Assembly: GCA_000697335.1 (NCBI GenBank)
Contig: JNEM01011953.1
Span: forward strand, 1-39,799
Source of the DNA: Conidiobolus incongruus B7586
Lineage: Eukaryota; Entomophthoromycota; Entomophthoromycetes; Entomophthorales; Conidiobolaceae
DNA length: 39,799 nt
Direction of reading: 5' to 3'
The notes beneath the pieces are model-generated. The model saw only the letters and a list, made by a program, of their open reading frames with translations. It was not told the origin of the DNA and searched no databases. Positions 34,338 to 39,799 of this stretch are shown piece after piece (within the stretch, counting starts at the first letter, position 1; the number at the start of each line of letters is the position of its first letter). The position numbers were made by a program, and so were the translations under genes.

Positions 34338-37065
34338 ATGTCATCTTCTTCAATAGGTAGTAAAGGAACTTCAATTAACAATAGCTCTGCTACTTTAGTA
34401 GTAGAAGAGCAAATTAAACTACTTGACGATGCTCTTAATGTAGTCAAACATCAATCTCTTGGAATGAAACGTTGTTTGGTAATAAGCCCATATTTTTATT
34501 GTGACTTTTTTGAAATTTATAAATGCTTTTAAAATATTGTTCAACATCTAATTATCTATTTATTAGGATCAACATCGTTTGATGGATGCTTTGAAACATT
34601 GTTCTGGAATGCTTGCTGAACTTCGTACTTCTGTTCTTTCTCCAAAGCATTATTATGAACTTTATATGGCAATCTTTGATAACCTTAGATTTATGACTAC
34701 TTATTTGGCTGATGCTCACCAATCCAATCGTCATCACTTGGCTGATTTATATGAGTTGGTACAATATGCAGGAAATATCATTCCAAGACTTTATTTAATG
34801 ATCACAGTTGGTTCAGTTTACATGTCTATGCCCGATGCTCCTGTTCGTGAGATTATGAAAGATATGTTAGAAATGTGTCGTGGTGTGCAGCATCCTACTA
34901 GAGGATTGTTTCTAAGACACTATTTATCAGGAATGACTAAAGATCATTTACCCACCTCCGAAGAAGAAAGTTCTTCTGGATGCTTGAAAGATTCCATCCA
35001 GTTCACTTTAATTAATTTCACTGAAATGAATAAGCTTTGGGTTAGATTACAGCATCAAGGACACTCCAGGGATAGAGAACGTAGAGAGATGGAGCGTAAA
35101 GAACTTAGAACTCTTGTCGGCTCCAATCTTGTCAGATTAGCTACACTTGAGGGAATAGATTTAAATACATACTCTTCATTGATTCTTCCTGATATACTCG
35201 AACAAATTATCAACTGTAAAGATGTCTTAGCGCAAGAATATCTGATGGAAGCCGTTATCCAAGTATTCCAAGATGATTTCCATCTTCGTACTTTGACCCC
35301 TTTCCTCTCTGCGGTTGCTCAACTTAATCCTCGTGTCTCACCTAAATCCATTTATATCTCACTCATTGATCGTCTGGCTGCCTATGCATCTCGTGAAGCC
35401 GAATCTCAAGCTGAAACCCAGCAAGAATCTGATGATAAGTCCTCTGTTTCTCGTGGAATCCCTGATGACGTCAAATTATTCGAAGTATTTTGGACTCAGG
35501 TAGTTGAACTTGTCAAAGCTCGTCCTGATATCCCTCTTCATGATATCACTGCTCTCCAAGTCTCTTTAATCAATCTCTCACTCAACTGCTACCCTAGCAA
35601 TTTGGAATATGTTGACCAGGTGCTTGATTATGCTTTGAACTTGGATCCTGCTGCTCATACTGGTGACAATGCCGCTACTGAAGACAATCTGCTTCAACTC
35701 CTCTTGGCACCAATTCGTATTTATCCTAATGCATTGACAGTTTTGAAACTTGTTCATTATAGATCATTATTTGATTCTCAGCCTTATTCCACCAGAAGAT
35801 CTGTTGGCCTCGCTCTCGTTGCTGCATTGCTCAAGCAAAACCAACGTATCTCTGAACCTTCTGAGTGTGAAGGGGTTTTCCATCTTGTATCTGTCTTGGC
35901 CAAAGATCAACCTGATGGTGGCCCTCATCATGCCAACACATTTGGTCGAACCTCTTCAAAGTTGGCAGGAAGAGGTCAATCATTGAGAGGAATCAATGGT
36001 GATAACGATGAAGATTTTGTCAACGAGCAGCATCAACTGGCCAAGTTGATTCATTTGATTTACACCGACGACAATGATCAAATGTTTAGACTTCTTAATA
36101 TAGTTAGAAGAGAACTTAGTGAAGGAGGCATACGTGTGCAATACACATTCCCTTCAATCGTCTCTTCTTGCTTGAAGCTTGCCAGATCCTACCTTCCTAG
36201 ACCCGAATCAGAAGATGATGCATGGTACAATCGTAGCTCTGAGTTGTTTAGATTTTTACATCAGACCATTTCGATTTTATACAGCAAGGCCGAGTGCCAT
36301 GATTTAGCTTATAAGCTTTATTTAAATGCTGGACTTGCTTGTGATGAACTTGGTATCCAAACTCTTGGATATGAATTTTTCGTTCAAGCTTTAACTATTT
36401 ATGAAGAGTGCATTAGCGAATCCAATGTGCAGCTCCAAGCCATTCATTTATTGATTGGCACTCTTCACTCTACTCGTGACTTTGATGCTGATAATTATGA
36501 TGCCCTCACAACCAAATGTGTCATGCATTCAGGTAAGTTGCTCAAGAAACACGACCAATGTCGTGCTTTGTACCACTCTGCTCACTTGTTTTGGCCTGTT
36601 CCATCTGTTCCTCAGCTTTACCAACCAGAATCTGACCAACCTGCTATACCTCCTGCCACTGATATTGTTACCCAACGTCCCGTAGTTCAGCATCGCGATG
36701 CTAAGAGAGTGATGGATACCTTAAACCGCGCACTCAAGGTAGCCCACTCTGTTATTGATCCAGTCAAGTCCATCGAACTAATGGTTGAGATTCTTAATCG
36801 ATATTTCTATTTCTTTGAACACCAATGTCCATCAATTGAACCCAGTCACATTAATGGTTTAATTGATTTGATAAAGAGCAACTATGTCAGCTTAAGTGAA
36901 TCTCAACCTCAATCTCTGACTGGTACCAACAGCTCAGACTACCTCGCATCCTTACTCAAGTTCTTTGAAGGAAGCTTAAACTACATTCAAACCAAGGCTC
37001 AGGCAAATATTGACAGTTCTATTGCCTACGATCAGCTTAAGCTTGATGCAACCATTGTTCACTGA
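34338..37065 (+). CDS. VPS35: VPS35, retromer cargo-recognition subunit
   Basis: Central alpha-solenoid of retromer, which recycles sorting receptors from endosomes to the Golgi or plasma membrane with VPS26 and VPS29. Exons: 34338-34478 and 34567-37065, with one 88-nt intron. The product is 879 aa, between human (796) and yeast (944). The N terminus (EEQIKLLDDALNVVKHQS, MKRCL) and the highly conserved block DLYELVQYAGNIIPRLYLMI at about residues 107-126 identify the family; it includes the PRLYLM motif (120-125) needed for VPS26 binding, followed by MCRGVQHPTRGLFLRHYL. The C-terminal solenoid for VPS29 (VQYTFPSIVSSCLKL, LGYEFFVQALTIYEECI) is present. A Ser/Gln-rich insertion around residues 315-340 looks like a disordered loop. 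The single intron near the 5' end contrasts with the intron-dense genes around it. Confidence 0.96.
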
Positions 37066-37170
37066 AATTGATTCAAATTTGTCTTACTCTTCATTATATT
37101 TATTTGGATAAGATCAATACTTTCATTTATTTCAATATGCTAAAATATCATCTGAACCTTCTTCTGATTT

Positions 37171-37176
37171 AATAAA
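37171..37176 (+). terminator. poly(A) signal AATAAA, VPS35 gene
   Basis: AATAAA lies 106 bases after the VPS35 stop codon, the expected range for 3'-end processing. Confidence 0.4.
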
Positions 37177-37745
37177 ATTATACTGACTACATATCATTTA
37201 AATAAGTTAATTGGTTTTCATATTCAGATAATCTATATACAAGTTTACTTTTTAAATCATAATATTATGATATCTTTTTAAACAAAATTAATTTTTTATA
37301 AATAGAGACAATTTTAAATGGTAATAGAATTATATATTCAATTATCTTATATATTATTTGTTCTTAATAAATTTGAATTAAGTATTTTTGATGAAAATAA
37401 TCTAAATCCAATAATTAACATCAAATTACAACTTGATGATTTGTGATAAAATCTATTATTGACTTTCATATTGTACGAATATAGGTATTAATTGTAAATC
37501 AGTTGAAATTTGAGTGATTATACAAGGTGGAACATATCAATTAGAATGGTTGCTGAAAAAGTAATAGAATATAATACAGAGCTACACTAACTTAACCAAA
37601 AATTAGTATATACATTAAAATATTTAAAACGATTAAAAAATGTATTTTCACTCGATTGAATTTATTTTTTTCACTTTTCATTAAATTTAGTTACTAAAGA
37701 ATAAATCGTAGCAAATATTAAAATTAGACTGGAACAAACTGTTGT
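37177..37745. other. region between VPS35 3' end and tRNA-Ser, no gene
   Basis: About 570 bases of AT-rich DNA with no open frame or recognisable element. RNA polymerase III promoters are internal to the tRNA, so no upstream element is required here. Confidence 0.6.
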
Positions 37746-37827
37746 GACAGTTTGTCCGAGTGGTTAAGGAGTCAGACTTGAAATCTGATGGGCTTCGCCC
37801 GCACAGGTTCAAATCCCGTAGCTGTCG
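37746..37827 (+). tRNA. tRNA-Ser (anticodon UGA)
   Basis: An 82-base class II tRNA without intron. The acceptor stem GACAGTT pairs with AGCTGTC (one G-T pair), and the discriminator base is G as in serine tRNAs. The anticodon arm is TCAGA-CTTGAAA-TCTGA with anticodon TGA. A long variable arm GGGC-TTC-GCCC confirms the serine type. The T arm contains GGTTCAAATCC, and the outer T stem has an A-C opposition that is unusual. The internal A box (TGGTTAAGGA) and B box (GGTTCAAATCC) are both present. It decodes UCA and, by wobble, other UCN codons. Confidence 0.95.
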
Positions 37828-37839
37828 ATTATAGACCTA

Positions 37840-37844
37840 TTTTT
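37840..37844 (+). terminator. RNA polymerase III terminator
   Basis: A run of five T residues on the coding strand begins 13 bases after the tRNA-Ser discriminator base, the expected place and form of a polymerase III stop signal. Confidence 0.75.
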
Positions 37845-39799
37845 GTGATTAAAAGTTATGATTTTTGTCTCTTATAAAAATAAACATTAATTAAACTTAT
37901 AATCTCTCAAAATTATTTTTATTATCATCTTCAATTTATCTCAACAAACTACTTTACAAAAATATTCACCAGTTAATCATTAATTTTACATCTATATTTT
38001 AACTTTTAATGTACTATATATTTTATCAATTGATCAATTTAAAAAAGAATTAATTGTGAATAAACTAGATAAAATGAATGAGTGAACCTCTTTGGATATA
38101 GTAATTTTTTAATAAATCAATATTATGGCAAATGGAATTTTGATATAATTAAATATTGATTAGTTTGATAATTTTTAAGGATATATTTCAACTTATTTAA
38201 TTACCTTTTCAAAATCAAAAATTTTTATTTATTATAACTAGACCTTGTTTTATTATTATAATTTATTTTACCTATGTTTTATTTTATAAACTTAAATTCA
38301 GAATATTATATATTACGATATACAAATATGTGACATCAAATGATCATAAATAGCCATATATTACAGATGTCATTTATTTTATATAATAAATGTAATATTG
38401 ATTATATGAATTGACATTTAGTGGTATTATTGGGTTAAATGATTTATAAGATTTTTCAATCAAATGGTATATAATGTATATCAATTTAATTATTTTAATG
38501 CATTTTCCCAAAATTATGATAATTTTCATTTTACATAAAACCCTAGAAATATAAATAAAAATTATTTTTTTCAGAAAGTCCATAATAATAAATGGATATT
38601 AAATTAATATATTGAATCTAATGATTCAAAATAATATATATATCAAGTGTTAATTAATATATATAATATTTGTTATAATAGAGAAGTTAGTGGCTTTTAT
38701 AAGCTATATTGTAAAATAAAAAAAATGAATATTTGTAGTTTATATTTTTATAAAATATTGGTTTTTAGCTATGCTCTTATTATTATTAATTTAAATAATA
38801 ATAAAATTATGATTTTTTTGTTCAAACTTAAAAAATTTGAATAAATTGAAAATATGAATAAATTGATAAATATTATAAAATTAATAACCAAATATTATTC
38901 AAAAATATATTATAAATTACAATAATAAGTGAAAAAATGAATAAGAGATATTTGTATCATTTAAGTTTAATAATCATATAGAGTGTAATTTTAAAATTTT
39001 TCTTATTAAATATATTTTATCCAAATATCACTTTATTAATTGCTATAATTTTTATTTTTTATTTTTATATTAATTAAACTCAATTTAGTATTCATTTTTG
39101 ATTATATTTATTGATTTCTCTTAATTAAAACGATAATATCAGTTTATTTTAAGTTATATATATAATTCTATATATATTTATTCAGTTTTTTTAATTTATA
39201 AATAATATATTACTATTTTATATATAATCTATTTAAAGATATATAATATAAATATGGTGATAAATACCAATATAGTGTAAAGGAAGACTTAATATAAAAG
39301 TAGTGTAACACAGAACATGGTATTATAATATGGCTATAGTATACAAATATAAATAAAGTTTAATTAAGCTTCAAATTGGGATAAGTCACTGATATATTGA
39401 GATTTATATTAGATAGTGCCAATGTACTATAATATTGATAGGATATAGTCTCAATCTTAGAAATAGTGAAAAAAATAAGAAATAGTAAGAATTGAGAGAA
39501 AAAAAGAGGAACCTAGTTTATTAGATAATTCAATACTATTTATATAATTAATTTAGCTATAAAAGTATAAATTAATCATATAATTTATAGTTAATTAAAT
39601 TATATGAAAATATATATAAAAATTTAAAGAATTAGTCTCTTAACATATAAGAATTCTTTTTGATAATTATTAATAATATTTTAATTAAATAAAAAATAAT
39701 ACTAATAAATTAATAAATATAAATATTAATAATATATTGAAATATAAAAATATTATATAAAATTCAATTATTTATATTATATATTAATATAAAGGAAAT
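37845..39799. other. AT-rich terminal region, no gene
   Basis: Nearly 2 kb at about 85% AT by eye. The short open frames at 38374-38583 and 38647-38844 encode Ile/Asn/Lys/Tyr-rich strings typical of random AT-rich DNA. A purine-rich stretch lies at about 39465-39515. Nothing is recognisable. Confidence 0.6.

Noticed and set aside
38374-38844. Open frames on both strands near the right end
   Set aside because: They are low-complexity Ile/Asn/Lys/Tyr strings in the most AT-rich part of the window, with no coding signal.
1-39799. CRISPR array, prokaryotic operon or biosynthetic cluster
   Set aside because: No regularly spaced repeats were seen. All genes are eukaryotic, mostly spliced, separately promoted and functionally unrelated.

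Overview
This is a eukaryotic nuclear window, most likely from an early-diverging (non-Dikarya) fungus with a very AT-rich genome. The support is: short GT-AG introns (mostly 47-68 nt) with fungal-type CTAAT/CTAAC branch points, standard stop codons (TAA and TGA both used), fungal-type gene families, and a sharp contrast between moderately AT-rich exons and intergenic DNA that is about 80-88% AT by eye. The lineage is an inference. No rRNA or marker gene is present to fix it.

Layout: nine protein-coding genes and one tRNA. Left part: a choline/ethanolamine kinase (+, 1217-2583) faces CDC5/CEF1 (-, 4272-6667), followed by the cohesin subunit SCC3/STAG (-, 8721-12706). Then comes a gene-free block of about 7.9 kb (12707-20635). 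It holds the SCC3 promoter, a very AT-rich core with scattered GC-richer patches, and a long promoter/leader region for a forkhead factor. Right part: an FHA-forkhead transcription factor (+, 20636-22253), a Rho GDP-dissociation inhibitor with nine exons (+, 24758-25783), an intronless THOC5-like coiled-coil gene (+, 27461-28084), the dynactin actin-related protein ARP1 (-, 28788-30251), a LisH-CTLH-WD40 protein (-, 31317-33195), the retromer subunit VPS35 (+, 34338-37065), and tRNA-Ser(UGA) (+, 37746-37827). The rest (37828-39799) is AT-rich DNA without a gene.

The genes are housekeeping genes for splicing, chromosome cohesion, transcription, mRNA export, cytoskeleton and membrane traffic, and phospholipid synthesis. 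They do not form a pathway cluster. I found no convincing undescribed multi-gene system. The observations most worth a second look are regulatory or structural: an inverted pair of AACGCGAA (MCB/E2F-like) sites upstream of SCC3; a recurring CCAATCA (NF-Y/HAP-type) heptamer in most 5' flanks; a roughly 300-nt pyrimidine-rich forkhead leader with no ATG; an alternative upstream start on the kinase that adds a presequence-like N terminus; and very short first coding exons (19, 23, 25 nt) in three unrelated genes.

All exon coordinates were derived by hand from splice signals, reading frame and family similarity remembered from training. No alignment was run.
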